Assembly: GCF_963678635.1 (NCBI RefSeq)
Contig: NC_087063.1
Location: forward strand, 15,999,006 to 16,063,005
Source of the DNA: Symsagittifera roscoffensis
Taxonomy: Eukaryota > Xenacoelomorpha > Acoela > Convolutidae
Length of the DNA: 64,000 bases
Direction of reading: 5' to 3'
Shown here piece by piece: positions 33,809 to 44,292 of this stretch; the stretch's first letter is position 1; the number at the start of each line of letters is the position of its first letter. The position numbers and the translations under genes were made by a program. Under the pieces are notes generated by a model. The model saw only the letters and a list, made by a program, of their open reading frames with translations. It was not told where the DNA came from and did not search any database.

Positions 33809-35257
33809 TTAACTTTGGTCCATCGAATAGGTTTTCAGCCAGGCAAGAGCACGATTATCCACACGCAACTTGAAGGGAGCACTCCCCAAGTAGGCTCTGT
33901 CTTTTTCTACGAAAGTGATCACCTCGAACAATTCCGCTTTTGGTGCGCCGTACTCCATCTCAGTATCGCTCAGGACCTTACTTCCATAGGCTATCGGACG
34001 GAGAACCGTTCTCCCGTTCCACTCTTGCTCCTGGTAAAGTATGCCCGATATCGCAACCACTGATGCATCCGTGTCTAACACAAACATCCTCTTCTCGGTT
34101 GGCATGCCAAGGACCGGTGCCTCGCAAAGTTCGCGTTTAATGTTTTCAAAAGAAACTTGTGCCTCATCAGTCCAAGTGAATTTTTTACCCTTAATTCTCA
34201 TCAGCTGCTGCATGGGGTATATCTTATCGGCGTATCCCTTGATAAAATCTCGATAATAGTTAGCAAACCCCAAAAGGCTCATCAGTTGTGTGTCTGTCCT
34301 AGGTGCCTTCCAGGTCAAGACCGTTTCGACCGCTTCGACCGCTTCGACCGCTTCGGGATCCGGTCTCACTCCATGCTTATCCACAAGGCTGCCCAGATAC
34401 TTTATTGAGTCTCTGAGGATTCCACACTTGGAGGGCTTACACTTCAGCCCGCCTGTTTCATGTAAGTAAACACTTCATCCAACCTCTCTATATGATCCTC
34501 CAGGGTTGGTGTTGCAATCACGACATCATCGACATAACACAGCACATGATGAGGTTCCCGTATTTCTTGGTTACATTCGTGAGTGCCTGGGCCATCAGTC
34601 GCTGGAATGTGGCCGTCGCGTTGCACAATCCGAACGGCATCCTCTTCCAGTGGAACAATCCCAGCTCGCACGCGAAGCCCGTTTTCTCCCGATCTTGCTT
34701 TCTGAGTGGCACTTGCCAGAACGCAGAGCCCAAATCCAACCTCGTGAAGAAGTTCGCGTCCCCCAACTTGGAGAGGCTCTCATCGATGTGGGGATTTGGG
34801 TATGCGTCCTTTATCGTCACTGCGTTCAAGTAACGGAAATCACAACAAAAGCTGAGTTGCCCCCTTTCTTTTTCGCCATGACCACGCCACAAGCCCACGG
34901 TGACATTGACGGCTCAATCATGTCGTACTCCATTAACATCTCGATTTCTTTCCTGCACGCCTCTGATTTGTGTGGGATCAGTCTCCTCGCCCCTTCCCTA
35001 CGAGGTACCGAGCCCTTTTCTGTCTCAATCTTGTGTTCTAAAAAATTGCAGCAACCTATGTTGGCCTTATCCTTCGAAAAAACGTCTGCATTCCGATTTA
35101 GCACCGCCCTGAGTGAATCTAGTTCTTTGTCCGATGTTTTACCTTTCAGATGTTCTATATCGGACAGGACATGTTTGTTTGCTGCTAACTCTGTTTCTGT
35201 TGGTCTCTCGGGAAAATTTGAACAACTAGACAACCCATCATCTGTCTCCGACTTCAT
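33809..35257 (-). pseudogene. pol: Retroelement reverse transcriptase and RNase H, copy A
   Basis: Frames 35257-34826, 34898-34518, 34671-34444 and 34384-33809 join into one Ty3/Gypsy-type RT and RNase H. Visible landmarks are RYLNAVTIKDAYPNPHIDES, LDLGSAFWQVPL, GLFHWKRMPFGLCNATATFQ, the catalytic CYVDDVV (YVDD at 34525-34536), LLGFANYYRDFIKGYADK and the RNase H VLDTDASVVAISGIL. Three frameshifts, all shared with copy B, make it inactive. EAVEAVEAVE near 34330 comes from the 9-bp repeat. Confidence 0.9.
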
Positions 35258-36448
35258 TGATACAATTTCTTAGAAGATTTCAATTCATTTATTCTCTTCA
35301 GTATACATTCCTGGTTCGCGTGCAAGAGACAGTTAGTTACATCAAACTTTTTCAAGTTCTCCACACTTTGAAAGTCTGTGTTCAGAGGTAATGTGTAGCC
35401 AAGTTTCTTTCCCCTCTGTAGTGTCACTGTGGTTGCTTCTGTGTTCAACGAAACACTCACACACAGTCCGCTCTGAGTGAGTGAGGAACTTCTTCCTAGA
35501 ATAGCCGAGCTCTTACTGTTTGGATTTGGTACCAGACACACCTGTCTGTCATTACTGAGTTCATTCAAGTTCCCCATCCTAAACGTCGCTACTACGGCTA
35601 GGTTTGGCTTCAATCTAACTTTTCGATCCAGAAAAATCGGCACTTTTGCCCGATTAATTAAGATCTTAACAGGACGTTTCTTTTCATACTTCCTCTCAGG
35701 ATCTTTGATCCTGATCAACCCGTCGTTGAGGTCGATCGTGATATCAAAGTTGCGTACGAAGTCCCTCCCCAGGATGATTTGATCGGGCTCGTCCAAAATT
35801 TCCACCACCAGGAAGCTCATCGAAAGATGTCTTCCTCCTAGCTGCAGTGATATAATCGGGGTCCGTTCTGTCACATAGATTGCTCCCTGATTGACAGCTG
35901 CCAGTCTAATGTTTGTCATTATCAGATCTGACCTGTCGAAACCCATATCAGTCCATGTGCTGACTAGCATGACGCTGACCACTGCTCCCATGTCTAACAG
36001 TCCTTTTACTGAAAGCTGCCTGCCCTGAACATCTAGCAAATGTGCTGCCAGATCGGCTTCGCAACCTATGTGAACTGCATCCTGCTCAAGCATGGCGTTA
36101 TGTCCCATTCGTCGCACCTTCAGCTCTTCTCGACCAATGTATATCCGTCCTACTTGATCAGTCACGTGAGCCTTCGTGTAGATGTTAATGCCGTCCACAT
36201 TCATCAGAATCGGATATGGGCCATTGGACTTCGATGTAATGTCCATCTGCTCTCCTTAGTCTTGGACCTCCTGTCGTGAGCAGCGCTCGCACTGCCCTGG
36301 AATCCAACTTGGGATCAATCTCCCTCAGGTAGTCCACATAAATGTCCAGGTGTACTTGCGTGATCTCGGATGGTCCACTCAAGTTCTTGACCACCTGGTG
36401 TCCTGCGACTGAAATAATGGATGTTATCTTCGTTCCTTCTTTCGTCAT
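35254..36448 (-). pseudogene. pol: Retroelement aspartic protease region, copy A
   Basis: ORF 36246-35254 (330 codons) contains VKGLLDMGAVVSVMLVSTW and ends its fold with IILGRDFVRNFDITIDLNDG. The active-site triplet is Asp-Met-Gly (35986-35994) where the plus-strand element has Asp-Thr-Gly. ATG-to-ACG is a single change, expected to impair catalysis. The upstream frame (36448-36185) provides the conserved N-terminal extension (VHLDIYVDYLREIDPKLDSR). The downstream part (RKVRLKPNLAVVATFRMGNL, LVPNPNSKSSAILG) is a linker toward RT. Confidence 0.85.
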
Positions 36449-36478
36449 GCCAGAGGTTTTACCCGATATAACATTTAG

Positions 36479-37171
36479 CTACAGTCCCTGTTTTCTGGGT
36501 TCTTGTTTGTCCTCTTGTTTCGTTGTTTTCCCCAGAATGTCAATTATTTTCCGAAGATCTGTGCTTTCTAGTTCCCACCTTATCCATTGCTCAACTTCCT
36601 TCGTGGCTAGCTCCTGCTGGACATTCTGTAATGTATTCCGTGCCGCTAAGCCATAATCCACCTTGAGGAGACCGGCCGACTCTGCCCCCAGGCTCGAGTC
36701 TATCACCTCATCCGGCAAGGTCTTCACCTTCTTAGTCGTAAATGTGCTCGGTGTGGTCTCTTTTCTCCGAGACTCAGCCTCGTTCATCAGAAGTACTCGG
36801 CTGGCTTTGACGCCCGAAAGGGCCTCGTCATGGCGGGGATGTTTCGCGTCCACCACTGCATCCCAAAATTGAGTGCAATCCGACTTGAAGTGTCCCTCCA
36901 AATTGCAGAAGAAGCATCTTGGTCCATACTTCATTATGAGTCCTCTCACATACTCTTCGTGGTCCTCGTCGGTCGCATCAACGTCATCGAGAAAGTATCC
37001 TATCCCTTTCATATTCTGCTTGTAAGTAGAACAGGCGAAAACAAGTTTCGCCAAGTTTCGCTCAGATGTTCTCTCATCGGGATTGCTCCTCCTTCTGAGT
37101 AATTTGAGGTCGTCCAAGAACTTGTCTATGGGTTGGTCATCTCTTTGACGCCTCTTTTCAAACTTCACCAT
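36479..37171 (-). pseudogene. gag: Retroelement gag 3' part, copy A
   Basis: 230 codons starting within the capsid-like region (MVKFEKRRQRDDQPIDKFLD), then CFFCNLEGHFKSDC, a CCHC zinc knuckle (C-x2-C-x4-H-x4-C) for nucleic acid binding. Compared with the plus-strand gag, about 100 residues including the first knuckle are missing: RNLAKLVF is fused to ACSTYKQ. The upstream half of gag is absent in copy A, because the block begins here. Confidence 0.85.
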
Positions 37172-37223
37172 AGCTTGATGCCCTTGTTTCCAGTTCTCCG
37201 GTTTCCCTTGCCGATTTTATTTT

Positions 37224-38201
37224 TTAAATAATCAGATTTTTGGTGTGAGTGAGTCCTACCACCTTCAATTGTCCGCTTATTACCTCCGGGGCATGGGCAT
37301 CATCCATCAACTTGACACACCATATCTTCTTCAAAGGTGTTGCTTCCTGCACAGATGGCTCAAGGTTGGTACGGACAACCGTACCATGTGGTAGTAATCT
37401 GGTTGGTTGTTTCGACACGGATATCAGTTCACGCTCATCTGCGGCATTATCCACTACCGTTCCCTCCTCATCGGAGGTATACCTGTCTCTGTCCGGGTCC
37501 TGGTGCATTTCCCGGTCTAGCCCGCGCTGTTTCCATTCTACCAACAAGGAATGAACCGCAATTTCCGAAACATCAGAATTGGAAGTAGTCTCAGATGTGT
37601 TCTCCCAGGACTGGGTCCTCGAGTCATCACTCGAGCCTATGGATTTAACATCATTATGTTCCAATTTGTCTGTGATGTTTCTCGACTCCCCGGACAAAGT
37701 TCTGTACCTTGGTCGCTTTGAATCCGGCTCCCCGGACAACATTCTGTCCCTTGGTTGTCCTAACCTTGTCACCCCGAGTGTGTCACCCCGAATTAGTACG
37801 TGCTCGAAAATGCCTGACTCCCCGGACATTGTCTCGTCCCCGGATGAACAATCCGAGCTCGGTTCATACTCTTCCCTTGCATCCGTGAAAGGTACTTTTC
37901 TCGTGAAGCTAGATTTCGAATTGACCCTGACTTCATCAGTGGCTTGGACATGGGTCGATGTCCGATGTTCTGTGAACGAAGTCCTCAACAAGACATCTTT
38001 CGGCATTGAGTTCACCAGCTGGTTCACTATCGACCGGCAATCCCGTTCAACATCTCGACTACGAATGGTCACTTGCCTCTTCTCTGTTCTCTCAGTGACG
38101 GTCAACCGCTGCATGGTATCCATCCACATACGATCATGCCTATCCACTTCTCTATCAAGCAAGTCACGGAGCTTCCCCATGACGTCCTGCGCCACGTTCA
38201 C
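37224..38201 (-). CDS. Retroelement pol: region after RNase H, copy B (open)
   Basis: 325-codon open frame: MNVAQDVMGKLRDLLDREVD to GLTHTKNLII. A predicted helical N-terminus is followed by repeated RMLSGEPDSKR / RTLSGESRN motifs and acidic Ser/Asp-rich tracts. No domain is recognised. The first part corresponds to 55900-56860 of the plus-strand element; the last residues (VGLTHTKNL) belong to the linker before the macro module. The 2-kb integrase-containing stretch that separates these in the plus-strand element is absent. Its start is not defined, since the frame probably continued from RNase H originally. Confidence 0.6.
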   Translation of the reverse strand: MNVAQDVMGKLRDLLDREVDRHDRMWMDTMQRLTVTERTEKRQVTIRSRDVERDCRSIVNQLVNSMPKDVLLRTSFTEHRTSTHVQATDEVRVNSKSSFTRKVPFTDAREEYEPSSDCSSGDETMSGESGIFEHVLIRGDTLGVTRLGQPRDRMLSGEPDSKRPRYRTLSGESRNITDKLEHNDVKSIGSSDDSRTQSWENTSETTSNSDVSEIAVHSLLVEWKQRGLDREMHQDPDRDRYTSDEEGTVVDNAADERELISVSKQPTRLLPHGTVVRTNLEPSVQEATPLKKIWCVKLMDDAHAPEVISGQLKVVGLTHTKNLII

Positions 38202-38272
38202 TGTCCTATTTAGTAGGACTATGCTGTTTATACCCAGCCTGGTAAGCTCTTGCTGTACCAGATTGGATTGGA

Positions 38273-38572
38273 CTAGCAGATCCAGCGGGACAGGATCGCC
38301 CTGGCCAATACCTTTATTTCAGCGGCCGTCTCCACCGGAAGTTCAGGGTGTCCTGGTGTGGGAGGCCCTGACTTGTCCAGCCACCTGGTGAGTGGTAGTT
38401 TATCGTATGTCTCCTTATCTAGAAATGAAAATCCGTCTTTGATTTCTGCTCGATTGGCCTGCTTCTCTTCTAGTCGCTCATTTAATTCTGTCTTTTTACT
38501 GAAGCTATCAGCATTCTGGTGATTGTCACGGGTACGGTGCTCTATGATCATGTGGTATCCATCCAGGCGCAC
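38273..38572 (-). pseudogene. pol: Retroelement RNase H C-terminal end, copy B
   Basis: Same as 33494-33793 with one residue difference seen (AAEIKVL against AAEIEVL). Confidence 0.8.
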
Positions 38573-38587
38573 AATTCAACGACCAAT

Positions 38588-40054
38588 TTAACTTTGGTCC
38601 ATCGAATAGGTTTTCAGCCAGGCAAGAGCACGATTATCCACACGCAACTTGAAGGGAGCACTCCCCAAGTAGGCTCTGTCTTTTTCTACGAAAGTGATCA
38701 CCTCGAACAATTCCGCTTTTGGTGCGCCGTACTCCATCTCAGTATCGCTCAGGACCTTACTTCCATAGGCTATCGGACGGAGAACCGTTCTCCCGTTCCA
38801 CTCTTGCTCCTGGTAAAGTATGCCCGATATCGCAACCACTGATGCATCCGTGTCTAACACAAACATCCTCTTCTCGGTTGGCATGCCAAGGACCGGTGCC
38901 TCGCAAAGTTCGCGTTTAATGTTTTCAAAAGAAACTTGTGCCTCATCAGTCCAAGTGAATTTTTTACCCTTAATTCTCATCAGCTGCTGCATGGGGTATA
39001 TCTTATCGGCGTATCCCTTGATAAAATCTCGATAATAGTTAGCAAACCCCAAAAGGCTCATCAGTTGTGTGTCTGTCCTAGGTGCCTTCCAGGTCAAGAC
39101 CGTTTCGACCGCTTCGACCGCTTCGACCGCTTCGACCGCTTCGACCGCTTCGGGATCCGGTCTCACTCCATGCTTATCCACAAGGCTGCCCAGATACTTT
39201 ATTGAGTCTCTGAGGATTCCACACTTGGAGGGCTTACACTTCAGCCCGCCTGTTTCATGTAAGTAAACACTTCATCCAACCTCTCTATATGATCCTCCAG
39301 GGTTGGTGTTGCAATCACGACATCATCGACATAACACAGCACATGATGAGGTTCCCGTATTTCTTGGTTACATTCGTGAGTGCCTGGGCCATCAGTCGCT
39401 GGAATGTGGCCGTCGCGTTGCACAATCCGAACGGCATCCTCTTCCAGTGGAACAATCCCAGCTCGCACGCGAAGCCCGTTTTCTCCCGATCTTGCTTTCT
39501 GAGTGGCACTTGCCAGAACGCAGAGCCCAAATCCAACCTCGTGAAGAAATTCGCGTCCCCCAACTTGGAGAGGCTCTCATCGATGTGGGGATTTGGGTAT
39601 GCGTCCTTTATCGTCACTGCGTTCAAGTAACGGAAATCACAACAAAAGCTGAGTTGCCCCCTTTCTTTTTCGCCATGACCACGCCACAAGCCCACGGTGA
39701 CATTGACGGCTCAATCATGTCGTACTCCATTAACATCTCGATTTCTTTCCTGCACGCCTCTGATTTGTGTGGGATCAGTCTCCTCGCCCCTTCCCTACGA
39801 GGTACCGAGCCCTTTTCTGTCTCAATCTTGTGTTCTAAAAAATTGCAGCAACCTATGTTGGCCTTATCCTTCGAAAAAACGTCTGCATTCCGATTTAGCA
39901 CCGCCCTGAGTGAATCTAGTTCTTTGTCCAATATTTTACCCTTCAGATGTTCTATATCGGACAGGACATGTTTGTTTGCTGCTAACTCTGTTTCTGTTGG
40001 TCTCTCGGGAAAATTTGAACAACTAGACAACCCATCATCTGTCTCCGACTTCAT
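38588..40054 (-). pseudogene. pol: Retroelement reverse transcriptase and RNase H, copy B
   Basis: Same broken order as copy A: frames 40054-39623, 39695-39315, 39468-39241 and 39181-38588. YVDD is at 39322-39333. The same three frameshifts are present, so decay preceded duplication. Copy B has two more 9-bp units, giving EAVEAVEAVEAVEAVE before TVLTWKAPRTD. The plus-strand element has only EAVEAV there. Confidence 0.9.
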
Positions 40055-41244
40055 TGATAAAATTTCTTAGAAGATTTCAATTCATTTATTCTCTTCAGTA
40101 TACATTCCTGGTTCGCGTGCAAGAGACAGTTAGTTACATCAAACTTTTTCAAGTTCTCCACACTCTGAAAGTCTGTGTTCAGAGGTAATGTGTAGCCAAG
40201 TTTCTTTCCCCTCTGTAGTGTCACTGTGGTTGCTTCTGTGTTCAACGAAACACTCACACACAGTCCGCTCTGAGTGAGTGAGAAACTTCTTCCTAAAATA
40301 GCCGAGCTCTTACTGTTTGGATTTGGTACCAGACACACCTGTCTGTCATTACTGAGTTCATTCAAGTTCCTCATCCTAAACGTCGCTACTACGGCTAGGT
40401 TTGGCTTCAATCTAACTTTGCGATCCAGAAAAATTGGCACTTTTGCCCGATTAATTAAGATCTTAACAGGACGTTTCTTTTCATACTTCCTCTCAGGATC
40501 TTTGATCCTGATCAACCCGTCGTTGAGGTCGATCGTGATATCAAAGTTGCGTACGAAGTCCCTCCCCAGGATGATTTGATCGGACTCGTCCAAAATTTCC
40601 ACCACCAGGAAGCTCATCGAAAGATGTCTTCCTCCTAGCTGCAGTGATATAATCGGGGTCCGTTCTGTCACATAGATTGCTCCCTGATTGGCAGCTGCCA
40701 GTCTAATGTTTGTCGTTATCAGATCTGACCTGTCGAAACCCATATCAGTCCATGTGCTGACTAGCATGACGCTGACCACTGCTCCCATGTCTAACAGCCT
40801 TTTACTGAAAGCTGCCTGCCCTGAACATCTAGCAAATGTGCTGCCAGATCGGCTTCGCAACCTATGTGAACTGCATCCTGCTCAAGCATGGCGTTATGTC
40901 CCATTCGTCGCACCTTCAGCTCTTCTCGACCAATGTATATCCGTCCTACTTGATCAGTCACGTGAGCCTTCGTGTAGATGTTAATGCCGTCCACATTCAT
41001 CAGAATCGGGTATGGGCCATTGGACTTCGATGTAATGTCCATCTGCTCTCCTTAGTCTTGGACCTCCTGTCGTGAGCAGCGCTCGCACTGCCCTGGAATC
41101 CAACTTGGGATCAATCTCCCTCAGGTAGTCCACATAAATGTCCAGGTGTACTTGCGTGATCTCGGATGGTCCACTCAAGTTCTTGACCACCTGGTGTCCT
41201 GCGACTGAAATAAAGGATGTTATCTTCGTTCCTTCTTTCGTCAT
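40051..41244 (-). pseudogene. pol: Retroelement aspartic protease region, copy B
   Basis: As copy A, including the DMG active-site substitution (40783-40791). A one-base loss near 40797 (TCC to CC) splits the ORF into 41042-40791 and 40860-40051. This lesion is private to copy B and therefore younger than the duplication. Confidence 0.85.
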
Positions 41245-41274
41245 GCCAGAGGTTTTACCCGATATAACATTTAG

Positions 41275-42378
41275 CTACAGTCCCTGTTTTCTGGGTTCTT
41301 GTTTGTCCTCTTGTTTCGTTGTTTTCCCCAGAATGTCAATTATTTTCCGAAGATCTGTGCTTTCTAGTTCCCACCTTACCCATTGCTCAACTTCCTTCGT
41401 GGCTAGCTCCTGCTGGACATTCTGTAATGTATTCCGTGCCGCTAAGCCATAATCCACCTTGAGGAGACCGGCCGACTCTGCCCCCAGGCTCGAGTCTATC
41501 ACCTCATCCGGCAAGGTCTTCACCTTCTTAGTCGTAAATGTGCTCGGTGTGGTCTCTTTTCTCCGAGACTCAGCCTCGTTCATCAGAAGTACTCGTCTGG
41601 CTTTGACGCCCGAAAGGGCCTCTTAATGGCGGGGATGTTTCGCGTCCACCACTGCATCCCAAAATTGAGTGCAATCCGACTTGAAGTGTCCCTCCAAATT
41701 GCAGAAGAAGCATCTTGGTCCATACTTCATTATGAGTTCTCTCACATACTCTTCGTGGTCCTCGTCGGTCGCATCAACGTCATCGAGAAAGTATTCTATC
41801 CCTTTCATATTCTGCTTGTAAGTAGAACAGGCGAAAACAAGTTTCACCAAGTTTCGCTCAGATGTTCTCTCATCGGGATTGCTCCTCCTTCTGAGTAATT
41901 CGAGGTCGTCCAAGAACTTGTCTATGGATTGGTCATCTCTTTGACGCCTCTTTTCAAACTTCACCATAGCTTGATGCCCTTGTACACCAGAGCCAAAACG
42001 GTTCAACAAGATGTCGAATATCTTGCGAGCGCTGTCTCGTTCATTGGTCCTTTTCGCCATTACACAACTTAGGGCGGTACCCTCTAGGTTGCTCGTCAAT
42101 GCGCTGCATTCCTGTTTCTTTGAGAGCTTCTCCTCCTCGAAATGTAATTTCATCACCTCTATCCAGCTGTCGATGCAGCCATCTGACTTGTCCTTGTATG
42201 ACTTCGGCTTCTTGAGTGTCCTCCTCGACCTCTCTCCTCTCTCTGTTGACTTCGAGATCTTTGTGATGAATGTCTCAAGGGATCTATTTAAAGGCTCAAA
42301 CATCGAAGCATACATCGTTGTGTCCTGCGAGACTGTGGTCAGATCTGGCACTGATCTGACCTGTGGCAAAGTGGGCAA
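41275..42378 (-). pseudogene. gag: Retroelement gag (capsid-like and zinc knuckle), copy B
   Basis: ORF 42378-41623 (251 codons) begins in a Pro/Thr-rich linker and contains the capsid-like helical region: DGCIDSWIEVMKLHFEEEKL, TSNLEGTALSCVMAKR and ILLNRFGSGVQGHQAMVKFE. The CCHC knuckle CFFCNLEGHFKSDC follows. A TAA at 41623 (CAT-TAA-GAG, where copy A has CAT-GAC-GAG) separates the tail (41583-41275). The capsid-like part corresponds to 51610-52090 of the plus-strand element. The first knuckle is deleted. Confidence 0.85.
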
Positions 42379-42474
42379 TCGTGTCTCCGGGGTGACATCC
42401 GGTTCCGGCGGGACCGTGTTTGTCCAACCTGGGCTCGATGGGGCTGCCCTGGGCCGCTCCCTATGCTTAGATTC

Positions 42475-42945
42475 TTAATTCGTTCTCGAATTTTGCTGGG
42501 CCCCGGCATAGCTGCGTGCTCTGTCTCCATCATTTGCCTGGCGTGAGCGCTCCCTTGGAGCGGAACGCTCCTCCCGATTACTCCTGTTTAAGATCTCGTC
42601 GAGCTTCCGCATCATCAGGTCAGATTTGACATCCAACCTCTTCTCCAGGCTAGTCATCGTATGAGCATAGGTATTGTCGTGATCGTTCAACAGTCGCTCG
42701 ATCTCTCTCGTCATCCTAACCTCTCTTTCCTCTGACTCCTTGGTTGCTTGAGCCAAGCTCTCTGCCAGGCATTGATCGGTGTTACGAATCAATTGAGCCT
42801 GATCGACTCTCGCCTGCGACTTTACGTTTGTCAGCTCATCTCGCAATTTATCTTGACCCTGGTGAGCTCTCTTTTCGACTCGGTCTATTCTCTTAGTCAT
42901 GTTCCGTCGCAGCTCTTGAAGGCCTGTCATTACGCCAGCAAACAT
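42475..42945 (-). CDS. gag: Retroelement gag N-terminal coiled coil
   Basis: 156 codons, rich in Arg, Glu and Lys with heptad-like spacing (RNMTKRIDRVEKRAHQGQDK, REVRMTREIERLLNDHDN, LEKRLDVKSDLMMRKLDEIL), then an Arg-rich tail. It is probably a multimerisation segment. It aligns with about residues 165-275 of the plus-strand protein 50395-51318. It is separated from capsid by a short frame change. Confidence 0.7.
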   Translation of the reverse strand: MFAGVMTGLQELRRNMTKRIDRVEKRAHQGQDKLRDELTNVKSQARVDQAQLIRNTDQCLAESLAQATKESEEREVRMTREIERLLNDHDNTYAHTMTSLEKRLDVKSDLMMRKLDEILNRSNREERSAPRERSRQANDGDRARSYAGAQQNSRTN

Positions 42946-42946
42946 G

Positions 42947-43489
42947 TCACTTATATCGCCAGCCGCCCCCCGATACCGGGGTTAGACCCAGAGAAGGTGA
43001 GGTCAACTGTGGTTGTAGCCTGGTACTTGATGATGCACTGACCTTCTGCGTTCCCATCGACATCATCAACCGGTCGAAAGTCGAGGGTACTCCTACGGTT
43101 ATCCCATCAGACATCGGCCTGGTCGGCGAGTTGGACAACGCTTTCCTGCTTTTATCATTCCTTGGGCACTGCGTGAAGTCCACATCCGGATGAGCTATCT
43201 CCGGATTTTCATAACTGGAAGATAAACCTTCACTTTGTTGTGACGCTATGCGCTCGTCGTACAAAGACTTCCAGCTTTTCTTGGCTTTCGAACACGTTTG
43301 TTCCTCACTTGTACTTATACTCAACATCATCGCATTCTTGCTCTGCTTGACTACAGATGATTGTTTTTTTTCTTCCATTGTTACTCTTAGTCTCTGATTT
43401 GAACATTCCCCTGAAGAATAGCTCTTCTCGCGGTTCGACCTCGGAACGCTCGGAGGCCTCCTCCGTTCTTTCAACTTCCTCCCGTTCAA
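42947..43489 (-). CDS. Retroelement 5' ORF fragment, Ser-rich
   Basis: 180 codons, Ser/Lys/Arg-rich and without a recognised domain (KERRRPPSVPRSNREKSYSS). It is located where the plus-strand element has the acidic, Ser/Thr-rich first half of 50395-51318. It is probably the disordered N-terminal part of gag. The frame to 42945 is interrupted. Confidence 0.5.
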   Translation of the reverse strand: MNGRKLKERRRPPSVPRSNREKSYSSGECSNQRLRVTMEEKKQSSVVKQSKNAMMLSISTSEEQTCSKAKKSWKSLYDERIASQQSEGLSSSYENPEIAHPDVDFTQCPRNDKSRKALSNSPTRPMSDGITVGVPSTFDRLMMSMGTQKVSASSSTRLQPQLTSPSLGLTPVSGGGWRYK

Positions 43490-43540
43490 AGTCCTCGCCT
43501 GGCTCTTCCAGGTCCGCGTGATGGTGGTAGTCGCGTCGGA

Positions 43541-43861
43541 TCAGCGTTTGCTCCCTTGCTCGAAGGGGTCCGTAAGTGTCTCGCTCGCCTGTCCGGTCTC
43601 ACCACTTCGCCCTTGATTGCCATCGAGGTTTTTCTCGCTTCTCAGTTTCATTTCGCTCACTGAAAGACCAGCCTGACCTTTAGTCGTTGCTTCGTCAGCA
43701 AAAACATCGGAAATGCTGCTAACCGTGGGTTGGCTACGCCGCGTTTTGAATTTTCGTGTAGTCCCCGTACTCAGCCTGGGAATCTTAGTTGTTGCCCCTA
43801 ACGAGTCTCTGCGCTGCATGCTACGTGATAAAAAAATTTGACGGCAATGCACAAGTTTCAA
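43541..43861 (-). CDS. Retroelement first ORF fragment
   Basis: 106 codons on the minus strand, basic and without a recognised domain (SQPTVSSISDVFADEATTKG). It ends TLTDPFEQGSKR, which loosely matches KAMTDPFVERITR of the first ORF of the plus-strand element (49928). Position and composition suggest it is the start of the element's coding region. Confidence 0.45.
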   Translation of the reverse strand: MKLVHCRQIFLSRSMQRRDSLGATTKIPRLSTGTTRKFKTRRSQPTVSSISDVFADEATTKGQAGLSVSEMKLRSEKNLDGNQGRSGETGQASETLTDPFEQGSKR

Positions 43862-44292
43862 AATTCACTTCGAAAAAATTTTCTCAAATCTGCTCACTCG
43901 AATCCTCTAGTATCAAAATTATACCTCCGATCTCGTAGAGATACTATAATCGACTCAACTCAAGCTACACAAACGGTCTACTTAGTGTTTAGATATTACC
44001 GACTCTACTGAACTACCTAGTGCAATAGTATCACAAAGTTTTCACAAGATATAGTCAATACACAAAACACAATTGATAACTAGATAAGAATATCCTATAG
44101 GTGACAGCGAGCTTTCGTTCAGTATTATTTTTTACCGCCACACTCATATCAAATCACTGCCTTGCTTAAGATCAAACAATATTTTATAAAAGAGCAGTGA
44201 TGGTTTCAGCAACAGATAATTAAAACTTAGTCTTAAAGAAAAAGACTTCCCTCAATTGGAAAACTCCAAAAGAACGAAGCCCAGGACACTGT

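Larger units (their letters stand above)
32589..37186 (-). repeat. Tandem gag-pol block, copy A
   Basis: 4,598-bp block repeated at 37187-41982 in the same orientation, starting TTTCCAGTTCTCCGG and ending …GATGCCCTTG on the plus strand. No LTR separates the copies. Differences are a 181-bp loss in copy A at about 32953/32954, two fewer 9-bp CGACCGCTT units, one indel near 36000 and scattered substitutions. Most frameshifts are common to both copies. Confidence 0.9.
37187..41982 (-). repeat. Tandem gag-pol block, copy B
   Basis: 4,796-bp partner of 32589-37186; the 198-bp length difference equals +181, +18 and -1. At its plus-strand left edge the start of the post-integrase segment is fused directly to the end of copy A's gag. 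The junction 37186/37187 is thus a recombination or template-switch joint, not an element end. Confidence 0.9.

Noticed and set aside
37579-38391. 270-codon plus-strand frame
   Set aside because: Antisense of the open minus-strand acidic region 38201-37224; a near-identical shadow exists at 32953-33612.
39303-40070. 255-codon plus-strand frame (also 34506-35273)
   Set aside because: Antisense of the reverse transcriptase, whose catalytic motifs are on the minus strand.
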